Positions 25,479 to 35,449 are shown, counted from the stretch's first letter. The stretch is 59,363 bases of DNA from an uncultured Mycoplasmatota bacterium (GCA_900549325.1 UROI01000005.1:1-59363); one strand, 5' to 3'. The notes: generated by a model not told the origin, from the letters alone. Numbers and translations are program-made.

Positions 25479-27209
25479 TTATAATTCCTTTACAAGAGGA
25501 TTAAAACTTTCAATAGCGGCAACTAACTTGGGATGTCTAATAACAAAATGTATTGTTGGATTAGAATTTTTTGAAATAATGACATGATTATTTTTTAAAA
25601 TAGTTATCGTTATATTTTTAAAAGTTTTATCCTTTTCAGTTAAGATATTATAGTTTTTATTATTCTTAGCATATTCATTTGTTAATTTTAAATGTTCAAT
25701 ATATTCTTTATAAGTATAGTTAATTGTTTTATCTATGAATAAATTATTTAATAAAAGGGAAGGAGTATCACTTATAAATTCATTTTCTTTAATAACATAA
25801 ATATAATCAAATACTTTGTTCTTTTTAAGAATACTATTCATATATTTAAATTCGTTATTTTTATGTTTAATTATCTTATTAATTTCTTCTTTTGTAAGTT
25901 TATTTCTTTTTAAGATTTTAATTAATAATTCATCACTAATTGTAAATAAAGGTAATGAAGAAATATATCTTGTTCTATCACATTCTATATTTTCATCTTT
26001 CTTTAAAAATAAATGGTATTCCTTTATATTGCTTTCCCTATAAATTTCCATAAGTGGTTTAGCTTTTTTAAGAAGTAAATCACTTTTTTCTTTATAGTAT
26101 TCAATTTCATTTTTATTAGTAGTTAAATAATACATACCTTTATTATGAAAACCATTTATACATTCTCCAGATAAAGCTGCTGCTGCTGATACATAGTTTA
26201 AATGATTATATATATTATTTTTAAGATTACTTAAATAATAAGGAGATATTTGACCAGTCATATAAATAGGAATCCAACTTTCTAGACCAAGCATCATTTC
26301 ATTAAAAGGCCTATCTAAGTTATGGATAATATTTAGATGATGTCCTTTTTTTAAACACATAGCAATAGCAAACATCCATTTTTTACCAAAATCTATATCT
26401 TTAGCCATATCTTCCATGGGCATATCACTACACATAAATATATCTTCTTTAGATTTAGATAAAACAGTCCCCTTAAAAAAGTTTAGTTCGCCTTGCTTCA
26501 TTTCTTCAATACCATAATAATGTTTAGTTTTAGCTTTATAAAAAGGGATACTAGGAACTTTTAATTCATCAAATTTTATTACTTTTATATAATCATCTAG
26601 GTTAAATGAATCAAGATGATGTAAAAAATCAGATACCTGACTTTTAACAGGAACTATTTCACTAGTTAACCAATTAAATAAAGTGCTATAGATTTTTTCA
26701 TTTGATAAATCACTTTTTTTACATCCAATAATCATCATTAAATTATTTATATCATCTGGATTTTTATACCTATTTAAAATATAAGAACAAATTTTATTTG
26801 GAAATTCTATTGGATTAGATGGTTTAGCTTTACCATATCTAATTCTTGAAATATGCGAGGCATCAAATACAATATACTTTGACATTTCATGAGTATTTAT
26901 GTTTAGTGATGTTATTAAAGTATTTAAATTATTACTAAATGTAGTATAGTCAAAGTCATCACTAGTTAATACACTATTAAAATCACTTACTATTTTATCA
27001 AAAGTATATTTATTTTTACCACTATCTTTAGCAATATTAAAAAGAGCATTAGTTAATTTATTCAATTGTTCACTATTTTTTACTGGAGTTCTTTCACCAC
27101 TTCTATATCTACTTATAACAGATTCTGATAGACCTGATTCATTTGATAACTTTTTTGAAGAACAATCTAGTTCTTTCAAATACTTATTTAAAACTTCTTT
27201 AAAATTCAC
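25479..27209 (-). CDS. Large XRE-family transcriptional regulator
   Basis: 576 residues. An N-terminal helix-turn-helix (LSNESGLSESVISRYRSGER) is followed by a second HTH-like segment around residues 100-125 (MSKYIVFDASHISRIRYGKA). The remaining 400 residues are mostly helical and may form a sensor or TPR-like part; I recognise no enzyme motif. The GTG at 27209 is preferred because AAGGAAG (27218-27224) is eight bases upstream and a minus-strand TATAAT lies at 27232-27237, which places the GTG at 27230 before the expected RNA start. Divergent from the three membrane-protein genes it probably controls. Confidence 0.8.
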   Translation of the reverse strand: MNFKEVLNKYLKELDCSSKKLSNESGLSESVISRYRSGERTPVKNSEQLNKLTNALFNIAKDSGKNKYTFDKIVSDFNSVLTSDDFDYTTFSNNLNTLITSLNINTHEMSKYIVFDASHISRIRYGKAKPSNPIEFPNKICSYILNRYKNPDDINNLMMIIGCKKSDLSNEKIYSTLFNWLTSEIVPVKSQVSDFLHHLDSFNLDDYIKVIKFDELKVPSIPFYKAKTKHYYGIEEMKQGELNFFKGTVLSKSKEDIFMCSDMPMEDMAKDIDFGKKWMFAIAMCLKKGHHLNIIHNLDRPFNEMMLGLESWIPIYMTGQISPYYLSNLKNNIYNHLNYVSAAAALSGECINGFHNKGMYYLTTNKNEIEYYKEKSDLLLKKAKPLMEIYRESNIKEYHLFLKKDENIECDRTRYISSLPLFTISDELLIKILKRNKLTKEEINKIIKHKNNEFKYMNSILKKNKVFDYIYVIKENEFISDTPSLLLNNLFIDKTINYTYKEYIEHLKLTNEYAKNNKNYNILTEKDKTFKNITITILKNNHVIISKNSNPTIHFVIRHPKLVAAIESFNPLVKEL

Positions 27210-27267
27210 AAGTATCACTTCCTTAAACACTATTATACTATATTTTTAAAATAATAAAAATAACTTT

Positions 27268-27329
27268 CCACTAAAAGCAATGATTTTTTAGACAAGTCTA
27301 TTGTCCCACTAAAACTTTTAATTTATAAT
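27268..27329 (+). promoter_or_regulatory. Promoter with palindromic operator and direct repeat
   Basis: TTGTCC (27301-27306), 17 bp, TATAAT (27324-27329). An inverted repeat GACAA-N5-TTGTC (27291-27305) covers the -35 box, and CCACTAAAA occurs twice (27268-27276, 27306-27314). This is a convincing operator for the divergent XRE regulator. Confidence 0.65.
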
Positions 27330-27351
27330 ATAAATAGAGAGGAGGAGCGAT

Positions 27352-28431
27352 ATGATTAAGATTGGAAAATTAAATATTTCTAAAAAGAATCTAATTATAA
27401 TTTTAATAGTAATTCTAATAGTAATAGGAGGTATTCTTTTACTACCTAAAGGTAATGGAAAAGGATTATTTTATAATCCCGATAAAAACATTAAAATAGT
27501 TAAATCGGAAGCTAGTAAAATAGAATTTGAAGATTTTAGTAATGGTGATATTACTCTTAAAAAGCCAAAGGGGTGGAAAGTCATTACAGCAGGAAGTAAA
27601 GACCAATATTCAATTAGAGTATATGATCCTAATAATTCTATGTATCAAGTATTTTTGAATTTAAAGACATCAGGATATACTAAATCTGCCGATTCTAAAG
27701 AGTATTGGCAAGATACTATGCCAAGTAGTCCTATGGCTCAACTACCTTATATAGAAGAAAAAACAACTGAAGGATTTTTCAAAATGTATACCGAAATGTG
27801 TGAACCTGAAACTACAGATGCAATCGTTTTACCAATAATAAAGAATTTTCAAATAAGTGAAAATTTAGGAAAAAGTGTTTTTGGTGGAGATATACTAAGA
27901 GCAACATTTAAAGATGTAAATGGTAAAGAAGGGGAAGGAATATTTACTGCCTATGTATTTGATCCAGGACCTTATTATATTTATGAACATGTTTATTATG
28001 GTAAACAAATAGATATGTATTATTTAAATGTATATGACACCATTTTTATTACTACACCAAAAGATAAGTTTATTGATTGGGAAGAAACATTAACTACTAT
28101 TTTTGGCTCACTTACATTTACAGATTCTTTTATTAATGAATTTAATAAAGTACAAACTGAAGGAATGAAAAACTTTAATAAAATTAGGGAAATCGGTAAT
28201 GAGATAAGTGATGGAATAATGGATTCATGGAATAAAAGAAATACATCTTTTGATATTATGAGTCAAAAACAAAGTGATGCAACACTTGGATATGAAAGAG
28301 TATATGATACAGAGACTAATGAAATATATAAAGCCTATAATGGCTTTACTGATGATTATGATGGAAAAAGATATAAGTCTATAACAGATGATATGTACTT
28401 ACAAAAGACAAGTGGATATATAGAAAAATAA
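27352..28431 (+). CDS. Membrane-anchored extracytoplasmic protein, tandem paralogue 1
   Basis: 359 residues, one N-terminal transmembrane helix (about 12-31) and an exterior domain with no family I recognise. It shares near-identical N- and C-terminal regions with the next gene: LFYNPDKNIKIVKSEASKIE, then NEISDGIMDSWNKRNTSFDI and YERVYDTETNEIYKAYNGFT. The central part is more divergent. The KKPKGWKV and DPGPYYIYEHV segments resemble PsbP-like or lipoprotein-type stress domains only loosely. First gene of the operon behind the XRE-type operator. Confidence 0.8.
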   Translation: MIKIGKLNISKKNLIIILIVILIVIGGILLLPKGNGKGLFYNPDKNIKIVKSEASKIEFEDFSNGDITLKKPKGWKVITAGSKDQYSIRVYDPNNSMYQVFLNLKTSGYTKSADSKEYWQDTMPSSPMAQLPYIEEKTTEGFFKMYTEMCEPETTDAIVLPIIKNFQISENLGKSVFGGDILRATFKDVNGKEGEGIFTAYVFDPGPYYIYEHVYYGKQIDMYYLNVYDTIFITTPKDKFIDWEETLTTIFGSLTFTDSFINEFNKVQTEGMKNFNKIREIGNEISDGIMDSWNKRNTSFDIMSQKQSDATLGYERVYDTETNEIYKAYNGFTDDYDGKRYKSITDDMYLQKTSGYIEK

Positions 28432-28457
28432 ATATAATACAGAAGGGAGAATAAAAC

Positions 28458-29537
28458 ATGATAAAAATAGGAAAATTAAATATTTCTAAAAAGAATCTTA
28501 TTATAATAGGTATAGTAATTCTAATAGTAATAGGAGGTATTCTTTTACTACCCAGAGGTAATGGAAAAGGACTATTTTATAATCCAGATAAAAATATTAA
28601 AATAGTTAAATCAGAAGCAAGTAAAATAGAATTAGAAGACTATCAAACAAATGAGTTTTCTATTAAGAAACCAAAAGGATGGAAAGTAGATACATTAGGA
28701 GATTATATTCATTATACAATTAAAGTATATAATCCAGATAAACCACTTTATCAATTTTTCTTCAATATGAAAACAGAAGGTTATAACAAATCAGAAGATG
28801 CCAAAAGATGGCAACAAAAATACTATCCAAATGATATGTTTGCTAAAACTAGTGTAATAGCCACTAAAGATACCGAAGGATTTTATAAAATATTTAATGA
28901 TTTAGGTACTTTAAATAATACGGCTGCATTTACTTTCCCGGTTTTAACTGATTTTACTGTAAGTGAAAACTTAGGTAAAGGTAGTTTAGGCGGTGATATG
29001 CTTAGAGCAACTTTTAAAGATGCAAATGGCGAAGAAGGAGAGGGTATATTTACGGCTTATGTATACGATCCAGGACCATACTATGTTAATGAAAATATAA
29101 CTTCAGGAAAACAAATAGATATACAATACTTAAATGTATATGATGCTATCTTTGTTACTGCCCCAAAAGATGAATTTATTGATTGGGAAGATATCTTAAA
29201 TACTATTTGTTCTTCACTTAGTTTTACTGATACATTTATAAATGGATTTAATAAGGAACAAGATGCCGTTATGAAAAATTTCCAGCAGATTAGAGCAATA
29301 GGTAATGAGATAAGTGATGGAATAATGGATTCATGGAATAAGAGAAATACATCTTTTGATATTATGAGTCAAAAACAAAGTGATGCCACACTTGGTTATG
29401 AAAGAGTTTATGATACTGAAACAAATGAAATATATAAAGCATATAATGGATTTACTGATGAATATGATGGTGAAAGATATAAACCCGTAACCGATAATAT
29501 GTACTTAGAAAAGACAAGTGGATACATAGAAAAGTAG
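28458..29537 (+). CDS. Membrane-anchored extracytoplasmic protein, tandem paralogue 2
   Basis: 359 residues, the same length and layout as the preceding protein, from a gene duplication. The anchor and the last 80 residues are nearly identical, while residues 60-180 differ in most places. The conserved tail IMSQKQSDATLGYERVYDTE suggests the ends bind a common partner and the middle recognises different ligands. 26 bases separate the two genes. Confidence 0.8.
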   Translation: MIKIGKLNISKKNLIIIGIVILIVIGGILLLPRGNGKGLFYNPDKNIKIVKSEASKIELEDYQTNEFSIKKPKGWKVDTLGDYIHYTIKVYNPDKPLYQFFFNMKTEGYNKSEDAKRWQQKYYPNDMFAKTSVIATKDTEGFYKIFNDLGTLNNTAAFTFPVLTDFTVSENLGKGSLGGDMLRATFKDANGEEGEGIFTAYVYDPGPYYVNENITSGKQIDIQYLNVYDAIFVTAPKDEFIDWEDILNTICSSLSFTDTFINGFNKEQDAVMKNFQQIRAIGNEISDGIMDSWNKRNTSFDIMSQKQSDATLGYERVYDTETNEIYKAYNGFTDEYDGERYKPVTDNMYLEKTSGYIEK

Positions 29538-29544
29538 GTGTAAT

Positions 29545-30468
29545 ATGAAGAATAAAAAAATAATTTATGCTATTATAGGAATTGTTATATTAATATCTAT
29601 AGTGGTTATTATTGCTATAATAAGTAATAAACCAATGCCAATAGATCATACACCTAAAGAGGCAACATCTATCATAGAAGAATTAAAAAATAAATATCCA
29701 GATAAAAAGTATTTAAAATTAACAGGTGGAGAAATATTAAACGAAGATACATGTTTTAGTAAATACTCCTTTATAAATAATAATTCCATATATATTTTCA
29801 ATCCGGAAAAATTAGATAGTGGAGAATTTACTTATAAAAAAGTATATGACATAGATAAGAGTATTAAGGTTATGAATATTACTCCTAACTCAGGACCAGA
29901 TATAAAGTTTTATGATTATAATGATACTATATATACATTACATGATAATAATACAGATAATAAAATAAATGATAGTTATGATATGTATTTAAAAGCTAAT
30001 TATAGCCTAAGTGATTATCTAAAATGGGAATATTCAACAGAATTTCTTGGTAAAAAAATAGATTATGATTTTATGTCTAATTATGTTTATGCAAAAGATA
30101 ATATTTTATATAGTAAGAATTATGGTAATGAAAAGTATCCTAATCTTGAAAAAGTAAGTGGTAATTATGAAGGGGAAAAAGTAATTAGAATATATAATGA
30201 AAGAATACTTAAAACAGGTAAAGCCTTTTATGAACTAATGAGTTACTTTGATACTGATCTAAATAAAACAGTTACTACAACTGTTAAAATTAATATGTTA
30301 ACTAAATATTATGATGAAGTATTAACTTTTACATATAAATATGTAATATTAAAAGATTTAACTCTTATACCTATAAATGATATTATGGAAAATAGAGTAA
30401 GAGAATATCAATATGATTATTTCTTAAGTGGATTTAACTATATGAGTGAAGTTAGATATGAAGAATGA
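29545..30468 (+). CDS. Membrane-anchored extracytoplasmic protein, unknown
   Basis: 307 residues with one N-terminal transmembrane helix (about 5-27) and a Tyr/Asn/Lys-rich external domain. No cysteine pair or catalytic motif stands out. The start lies seven bases after the preceding stop, so it is in one operon with the paralogue pair. I do not recognise the family. Confidence 0.75.
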   Translation: MKNKKIIYAIIGIVILISIVVIIAIISNKPMPIDHTPKEATSIIEELKNKYPDKKYLKLTGGEILNEDTCFSKYSFINNNSIYIFNPEKLDSGEFTYKKVYDIDKSIKVMNITPNSGPDIKFYDYNDTIYTLHDNNTDNKINDSYDMYLKANYSLSDYLKWEYSTEFLGKKIDYDFMSNYVYAKDNILYSKNYGNEKYPNLEKVSGNYEGEKVIRIYNERILKTGKAFYELMSYFDTDLNKTVTTTVKINMLTKYYDEVLTFTYKYVILKDLTLIPINDIMENRVREYQYDYFLSGFNYMSEVRYEE

Positions 30469-30500
30469 TGAGAGAAGAAGATATATAGAGTAAAATAATT

Positions 30501-30526
30501 GAGTTAGATAGATTCTGACTCTTTTT
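30501..30526 (+). terminator. Intrinsic terminator
   Basis: GAGTTAGA (30501-30508) pairs with TCTGACTC (30514-30521, one G-U), followed by five T. It ends the XRE-controlled operon. Confidence 0.75.
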
Positions 30527-30593
30527 AATTTATATAATTAGTGATATAATTATATATAGAGATTAACTAATATATTAGATAGGAGGGGAAAAT

Positions 30594-31598
30594 ATGAAAA
30601 AAATCTATATCGTAACAGGAGCAAATGGCTTTTTAGGAAATAATATTATAAGAAAATTAGAACAAGATGATAATAATGAAATAAGAGCTTTCGTTTTAAA
30701 TGGCGAATCAATAAAATCATTAGAAAAATTAAAATGTAAAATATATTATGGAGATGTTACAAAAAAAGAAACCTTATTACCTCTTTTTGAAAACATAGAT
30801 GGAAAAGAAGTATTTGTAATTCACTCTGCAGCAGTTGTATACATAAAGACTAAATATAATCCACTTGTTTATAATGTAAATGTTAATGGTACTAAAAATG
30901 TAGTAGATAAAGTAATAGAAACAAAAGCAAAACTTATTTATATTAGTAGTGTACATGCCATTCCAGAAAAAGAAAATAATGATTTAATAGAAGAGATAAC
31001 AGATTTCAATCCTAATGAAGTTCATGGATTATATGCCAAAACAAAAGCCGAAGCAACAAAATATGTTATGAATGCAATTAAAAATAAAAACTTAAATGCT
31101 TGTATTATTCATCCATCAGGAATTATAGGACCATATGATTATGGTAATAGCCATTTAACTGAGTTAGTAAGAGAAGTATCAAATGGAAAACTATTTGCCA
31201 CAGTAAAAGGAGGATATGATTTTGTTGATGTTAGAGATGTAGCAGACGCTATTATTACTGCATCTAAAAAAGATAATAAAGGCGAATGTTATATCTTATC
31301 AAATAAATATATAACAATTAAAGAACTATCAGATTTAATATGTGATGTACAAGGCATAAAAAAAATAAAAATAGTATTACCAATTTGTTTAGCAAAAATA
31401 ATAGCACCTTTTTTTGAAGCATATTATAATTTAAAAAAGCAAACACCTCTCTTTACAAAGTATTCATTATACACATTATCCTCTAATTCTAATTTTAGTA
31501 ATAAAAAAGCTAAAGAAGAGCTAGGATATAAAAATAGAGATATGAAAGATACTATAAAAGATACTATAAGTTGGCTTAATAAGAAAGGAGAAAAATGA
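30594..31598 (+). CDS. Extended SDR / NAD-dependent epimerase-dehydratase family
   Basis: 334 residues. Cofactor motif VTGANGFLG at residues 7-15, acidic and proximal motifs GDVTKKE and VIHSAAVVY, catalytic YAKTK (YxxxK), and a downstream HPSGIIGPYDYGNS typical of dihydroflavonol-reductase/3beta-HSD-like members. The substrate cannot be inferred. The stop overlaps the next gene by four bases (ATGA). Confidence 0.9.
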   Translation: MKKIYIVTGANGFLGNNIIRKLEQDDNNEIRAFVLNGESIKSLEKLKCKIYYGDVTKKETLLPLFENIDGKEVFVIHSAAVVYIKTKYNPLVYNVNVNGTKNVVDKVIETKAKLIYISSVHAIPEKENNDLIEEITDFNPNEVHGLYAKTKAEATKYVMNAIKNKNLNACIIHPSGIIGPYDYGNSHLTELVREVSNGKLFATVKGGYDFVDVRDVADAIITASKKDNKGECYILSNKYITIKELSDLICDVQGIKKIKIVLPICLAKIIAPFFEAYYNLKKQTPLFTKYSLYTLSSNSNFSNKKAKEELGYKNRDMKDTIKDTISWLNKKGEK

Positions 31599-32248
31599 AA
31601 AAGAAAATAACAATTATTACTACATTGATAATAGTAATATTAATAATTATAGTTTTATATGCACTATATCATTTAAATTATATAGAGCATAAGAAATATA
31701 CAAATAAAGATTTCAATATAATGACTTATAAGAGTAAGATAGATAAAGATAATGATGGTATAGATGATCAAACAGATATATTAAATAATGCAAGAGCTTA
31801 TATAAAAACAAAACCTAAATATAAGAGTAAATATTATACTACAGGTTATCCTGATGATGAATATGGAGTTTGCACTGATGTAGTAGCTTTTGCCCTAAAA
31901 GATGCAGGCTATGATTTAATGGAATTAGTAAATGAAGATATTAAAGCCAATAAAGATTTATATAAAATAGATAATATTGATAAAAAGATAGATTTTAGAA
32001 GGGTTCAAAATTTAAAAATATATTTAGATAATAATGCTATAAGTCTTACTACTGATATAAATAAAATAGATAAGTGGCAAAGTGGAGACATCATTGTATT
32101 TAAAAAACATATTGGAATAGTATCAGATAACAGAAATAAAAAAGGAATATCTTTTATTATTCATCATGCTAATCCTTATCAAAGATATTATGAAGAAGAC
32201 ATTTTAGAATATCGTGAAGATATAGTTGGTCATTATAGAATTAGTTAG
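31595..32248 (+). CDS. DUF1287 family protein (NlpC/P60-like)
   Basis: 217 residues. An N-terminal transmembrane helix or uncleaved signal (6-27) is followed by the DUF1287 domain: EYGVCTDVVAFALKDAGYDL with Cys93, IDFRRVQNLKIYL, GDIIVFKKHIGIVSD with His172, IIHHANP and final VGHYRIS. Cys and His are arranged as in NlpC/P60 cysteine peptidases, so a cell-wall amidase role is plausible. Also the motif DKDNDGIDDQTD resembles a calcium-binding loop. Confidence 0.88.
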   Translation: MKKKITIITTLIIVILIIIVLYALYHLNYIEHKKYTNKDFNIMTYKSKIDKDNDGIDDQTDILNNARAYIKTKPKYKSKYYTTGYPDDEYGVCTDVVAFALKDAGYDLMELVNEDIKANKDLYKIDNIDKKIDFRRVQNLKIYLDNNAISLTTDINKIDKWQSGDIIVFKKHIGIVSDNRNKKGISFIIHHANPYQRYYEEDILEYREDIVGHYRIS

Positions 32249-32282
32249 ATAAATAGTAATTTGTAAAAAAATAAAAATAAAT

Positions 32283-32310
32283 TGTAAGATTTAACTAACA
32301 ATCATCGTTA
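32283..32310 (+). promoter_or_regulatory. ECF-sigma promoter 1
   Basis: TGTAAGATTT (from 32283) and CGTTAATATATATGAG (from 32306), with the element starts 23 bases apart. The same two blocks at the same distance precede the ECF sigma gene itself (32829/32852). Confidence 0.7.
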
Positions 32311-32372
32311 ATATATATGAGAGCCGATAAAAATGCACTCAAATATGTTATTGGTTGTTAGGAGGTGAAACA

Positions 32373-32759
32373 ATGAAAAAAACAATAATTGCTATCTTAT
32401 TAGTATTTGTTGTTGCAATCACAATAACTGGTTGCAATTCTAATAAAAATACTAATGTAAAAAATGATAAAACTAAATCTTCAGAAATTGTTGTAGAAAT
32501 TAACAGTGGTATTCCTTATAACTGGAGTTATACTATTGATGATAATAGTATTATTAAATTCAAAAACATGGATGAAGAAGAATCTGATACTATGGGTGGA
32601 AGTGTTGAACAACATTATATTTTTGAAGGAATAAAAGAAGGAAAAACAACTATTAAATTTGAATTGAAAAGTATAACTGATGTTAGTGTTGATCAAACGA
32701 AAAGTTATGATGCTGTAGTTGATAAAAATTTAAATGTAACAATTACAGAAAAAAAATAA
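32373..32759 (+). CDS. Lipoprotein with chagasin-like (inhibitor I42) domain
   Basis: 128 residues. Signal peptide with lipobox ending TITGC (Cys near residue 21), then a beta domain with NSGIPYNWSYTIDDNSIIKF and FEGIKEGKTTIKFEL, matching the pattern of I42 cysteine-protease inhibitors (the NPTTGYxW loop is altered to INSGIPYNW). The start at 32373 follows GGAGGTG; the TTG at 32355 is upstream of it. It is controlled by the ECF promoter shared with the sigma factor gene. Confidence 0.82.
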   Translation: MKKTIIAILLVFVVAITITGCNSNKNTNVKNDKTKSSEIVVEINSGIPYNWSYTIDDNSIIKFKNMDEEESDTMGGSVEQHYIFEGIKEGKTTIKFELKSITDVSVDQTKSYDAVVDKNLNVTITEKK

Positions 32760-32766
32760 AATAATT

Positions 32767-32790
32767 GCAGATTTTAGTAACCTGCTTTTT
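32767..32790 (+). terminator. Weak intrinsic terminator
   Basis: GCAG-A-TT (32767-32773) pairs with AA-C-CTGC (32779-32785), one internal mismatch, followed by five T. Confidence 0.55.
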
Positions 32791-32828
32791 GTATGGTAAA
32801 ATAAAATAAATAAAATTTAATTTTTTTT

Positions 32829-32855
32829 TGTAAGATTTGTACTGTTAATATCGTT
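32829..32855 (+). promoter_or_regulatory. ECF-sigma promoter 2 (autoregulatory)
   Basis: TGTAAGATTT (from 32829) and CGTTAATATATATGAG (from 32852), 23 bases between starts, just before the sigma gene. It predicts positive autoregulation. Confidence 0.72.
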
Positions 32856-32887
32856 AATATATATGAGTGCATAGTGAGGAGGTTCTT

Positions 32888-33445
32888 ATGGAAGACTTAG
32901 ATATAGTAAATCTTATTTATAATAGAGATGATTTAGGTATTGCAGAATTAAGAAATAAGTATAATGATTTATTATATAATCTGGCATTTGCCATTTTAAA
33001 TAATAATAGTGATTCAGATGAAAGTGTCAATGACACCTATTTGAAAGTTTGGAAAACAATTCCACCGTATAAGCCAACATATTTAAAATCATTTGTTTGT
33101 AAAATAATAAGACAAGTTTCTATTGATAAATATAGAAGTAATAATAGAAAAAGAAAAAAGGAAACATCATTAAATGAATTAGATTATGATATTTCTAGTA
33201 GTTACAATTTAGATGATGAATTTTATAAAAATGAACTTGTTAGTTATATTAATTTATTTTTAGAAAAATTGGATGTTGAAACACAAATATTATTTATTAG
33301 AAGATACTTTTTAAATGAATCGGTAAAATCATTGTCAACTAGATTCAGTATATCTGAAACCAATATAAGTGTTAAATTATTAAGAGTAAGAAATAAATTG
33401 AAAAAAACTTTAGAATTGGAGGGTTATAAAATTGAGAAAAATTAA
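32888..33445 (+). CDS. ECF-type RNA polymerase sigma factor
   Basis: 185 residues. Region 2 spans about residues 10-80 (YNLAFAILNNNSDSDESVND, TYLKVWKTIPPYKP, then IRQVSIDKYRSNNRKRK). Region 4 lies near 125-175 (LFIRRYFLNESVKSLSTRFS, SISETNISVKLLRVRNKL). No region 3, so group 4. The ATG at 32888 follows GAGGAGG; the GTG at 32867 is upstream of that site. It is co-transcribed with its probable anti-sigma factor and the ABC genes. Confidence 0.92.
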   Translation: MEDLDIVNLIYNRDDLGIAELRNKYNDLLYNLAFAILNNNSDSDESVNDTYLKVWKTIPPYKPTYLKSFVCKIIRQVSIDKYRSNNRKRKKETSLNELDYDISSSYNLDDEFYKNELVSYINLFLEKLDVETQILFIRRYFLNESVKSLSTRFSISETNISVKLLRVRNKLKKTLELEGYKIEKN

Positions 33446-34022
33446 TTTATTAGATATTTTAGGATTAACAGATAATTCAATTATAAATAGAGCCATTGAA
33501 ACAGATAATAGTGAAAAATTAAAAGAATTAAAGATATTAAAAAAAAGAAAAAAACATTTGAAAATATTTAAATATACCTCATTGTTTGCAGGAAGTTTTG
33601 CTGTCTTAATAATAGGAATAGTATTATTTAGTAATATTACAAGTGATAATGTTATTTTTAACCCAAATTCGATGATTGAAATAAAAGATATAAAAGAACT
33701 TGAAAGTTATATCAAATTAGATTTGTCAAAATATAAAATAAAAGAAATTATGGAAATGTATAAATTTAGTAATGAGAATTTAATACAAATAACATATACT
33801 GATGAATCTACCTTAAGAATAAGCAAAGGAAAAAATGATAACAGTGGAATATATAGTGCAACTTTAAAAGAAATTAAAAAAATTAATAATATCGATGTAA
33901 AAATTTATGAATTTGAAGGTACAAAATATGCTATATGGAAAGATGAAAAAAAGAATTATACATATAGTTATATTTCCTGTGATAATGAAAATATTTATGA
34001 TGTTTTATCAAAGATCGTTTAA
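33432..34022 (+). CDS. Probable membrane anti-sigma factor
   Basis: 196 residues. A charged cytoplasmic N-terminal part (about 45 residues) is followed by one transmembrane helix (about 48-70) and an extracytoplasmic domain. It overlaps the sigma gene by 14 bases with a TTG start behind GGAGGG. The topology and position are those of ECF anti-sigma factors; no zinc-binding HxxxCxxC motif is present, so it is not of the ZAS type. Identity by context. Confidence 0.75.
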   Translation: MRKINLLDILGLTDNSIINRAIETDNSEKLKELKILKKRKKHLKIFKYTSLFAGSFAVLIIGIVLFSNITSDNVIFNPNSMIEIKDIKELESYIKLDLSKYKIKEIMEMYKFSNENLIQITYTDESTLRISKGKNDNSGIYSATLKEIKKINNIDVKIYEFEGTKYAIWKDEKKNYTYSYISCDNENIYDVLSKIV

Positions 34023-34033
34023 AGAGGTGTAAT

Positions 34034-35437
34034 ATGAATTTTTTTAGTAGAAGTTTATTAAGCATTAAAAAAAGAAAAAATCGCTCATTTATATTATTTA
34101 TGGCTGTGCTTTTAATCTGTAATGTTATGGCTGGTGCAATTTCTGTAAAAAATGCTCTTCTAAATACCGAAAAATCATTTACGGATTTAATTCCTGTAGA
34201 AGTAAGTATAATTGATGATTATTCACTTTTTTTAGGAGATGATAATAGCAATTTATCAGAAGAAGTTGTAAAAAAAATTGGTAGTTCATCATATATAAAA
34301 AATTATTATTTCTATTATAAATATTGGCTTGGAAGTAAAAAATTAGAAAATGGAAGTGAAAATCCTATAGTGGGTGCAGAACAAGACAATGAATTTCATG
34401 CATTTAATTCTTTTGACATATTAGGAGCTTATAAAAAGACAGTTAATGAACAAGACAATGACAATATAAAAATTACATCAGGTAAAACATTTACTGATGA
34501 AGATATTAAAAATGGCAATAATGTAATATTAATATCAGAACAAGTAGCAAACAAGAATAAGTTAAGTGTAGGAGACAAAATAAAACTTGGTAGTCAAATT
34601 AATCCTTATAGTGTTGATTCACAAGTTGTTGAAGAAGAATATGAGATTATAGGTATTTTTGAAACAAAAACTGAATATGAAAAAAACAAAGACGGGACTC
34701 TTATTGAAATAGAAAGTGATTATGTAGATACAATTTATATGCCAAATGATGCAATAAAGAATATACATGATAAAGTAGTTGCTGAGGTAAAAAAACAAGA
34801 TATTGAAAATTATGATACTTTTTCAATAATAACAAAATATCAATTAAATAGTATTGATGAAATAGAAGAATTTAAAAATGAAAATTTACCTAACTTACCT
34901 AAAGGATATACATTTGAAGATAATTCAGCGAGTATTAGTAGTGTCATTGTTCCAATGAACAATATGAAAGATTTATCAAATATAATTGTCTATGCTTCCA
35001 TTACAGCATCAATAATAATTATAGGTCTTATAATGGTTTTATTTTGCAAAGAAAGAAAAAAAGAAATGGGAATTTATCTTGCCCTTGGAGAAAAAAAGAT
35101 AAATATTGCAATGCAATTATTACTTGAAACTTTATTAGTATCTATCGTAGCAATAACAATATCAGTATTTACTGGTAATATAATAGCAAAGAATGTATCT
35201 AATAAAATGCTTGCTAATCAAATTATTGAACAAAATACAAAAATAGAAAATAATCAAAATAATTATAATTCTTATGATTTGATAGATAGTGAAACAATTA
35301 CTGATAATTATATTGTTTCATTAGATATAAAGACCATTTTGATGATTTATATAGTTGCAATTATAAGTATTTCTTTATCCACTACACTCCCAATATATTA
35401 TACACTTAAATTAAATCCAAGAAAGATACTTATGTGA
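34034..35437 (+). CDS. FtsX/MacB-like ABC permease
   Basis: 467 residues. The first transmembrane helix is near residue 20, a large external domain (about 45-300) resembles the MacB periplasmic core (GKTFTDEDIKNGNNVILISEQ), and three C-terminal helices form the FtsX domain with GLIMVLFCKERKKEMGIYLA. Such permeases transmit force or export peptides rather than import. It pairs with the ATPase 12 bases downstream. Confidence 0.9.
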   Translation: MNFFSRSLLSIKKRKNRSFILFMAVLLICNVMAGAISVKNALLNTEKSFTDLIPVEVSIIDDYSLFLGDDNSNLSEEVVKKIGSSSYIKNYYFYYKYWLGSKKLENGSENPIVGAEQDNEFHAFNSFDILGAYKKTVNEQDNDNIKITSGKTFTDEDIKNGNNVILISEQVANKNKLSVGDKIKLGSQINPYSVDSQVVEEEYEIIGIFETKTEYEKNKDGTLIEIESDYVDTIYMPNDAIKNIHDKVVAEVKKQDIENYDTFSIITKYQLNSIDEIEEFKNENLPNLPKGYTFEDNSASISSVIVPMNNMKDLSNIIVYASITASIIIIGLIMVLFCKERKKEMGIYLALGEKKINIAMQLLLETLLVSIVAITISVFTGNIIAKNVSNKMLANQIIEQNTKIENNQNNYNSYDLIDSETITDNYIVSLDIKTILMIYIVAIISISLSTTLPIYYTLKLNPRKILM

Positions 35438-35449
35438 TAGGAGGACTTT

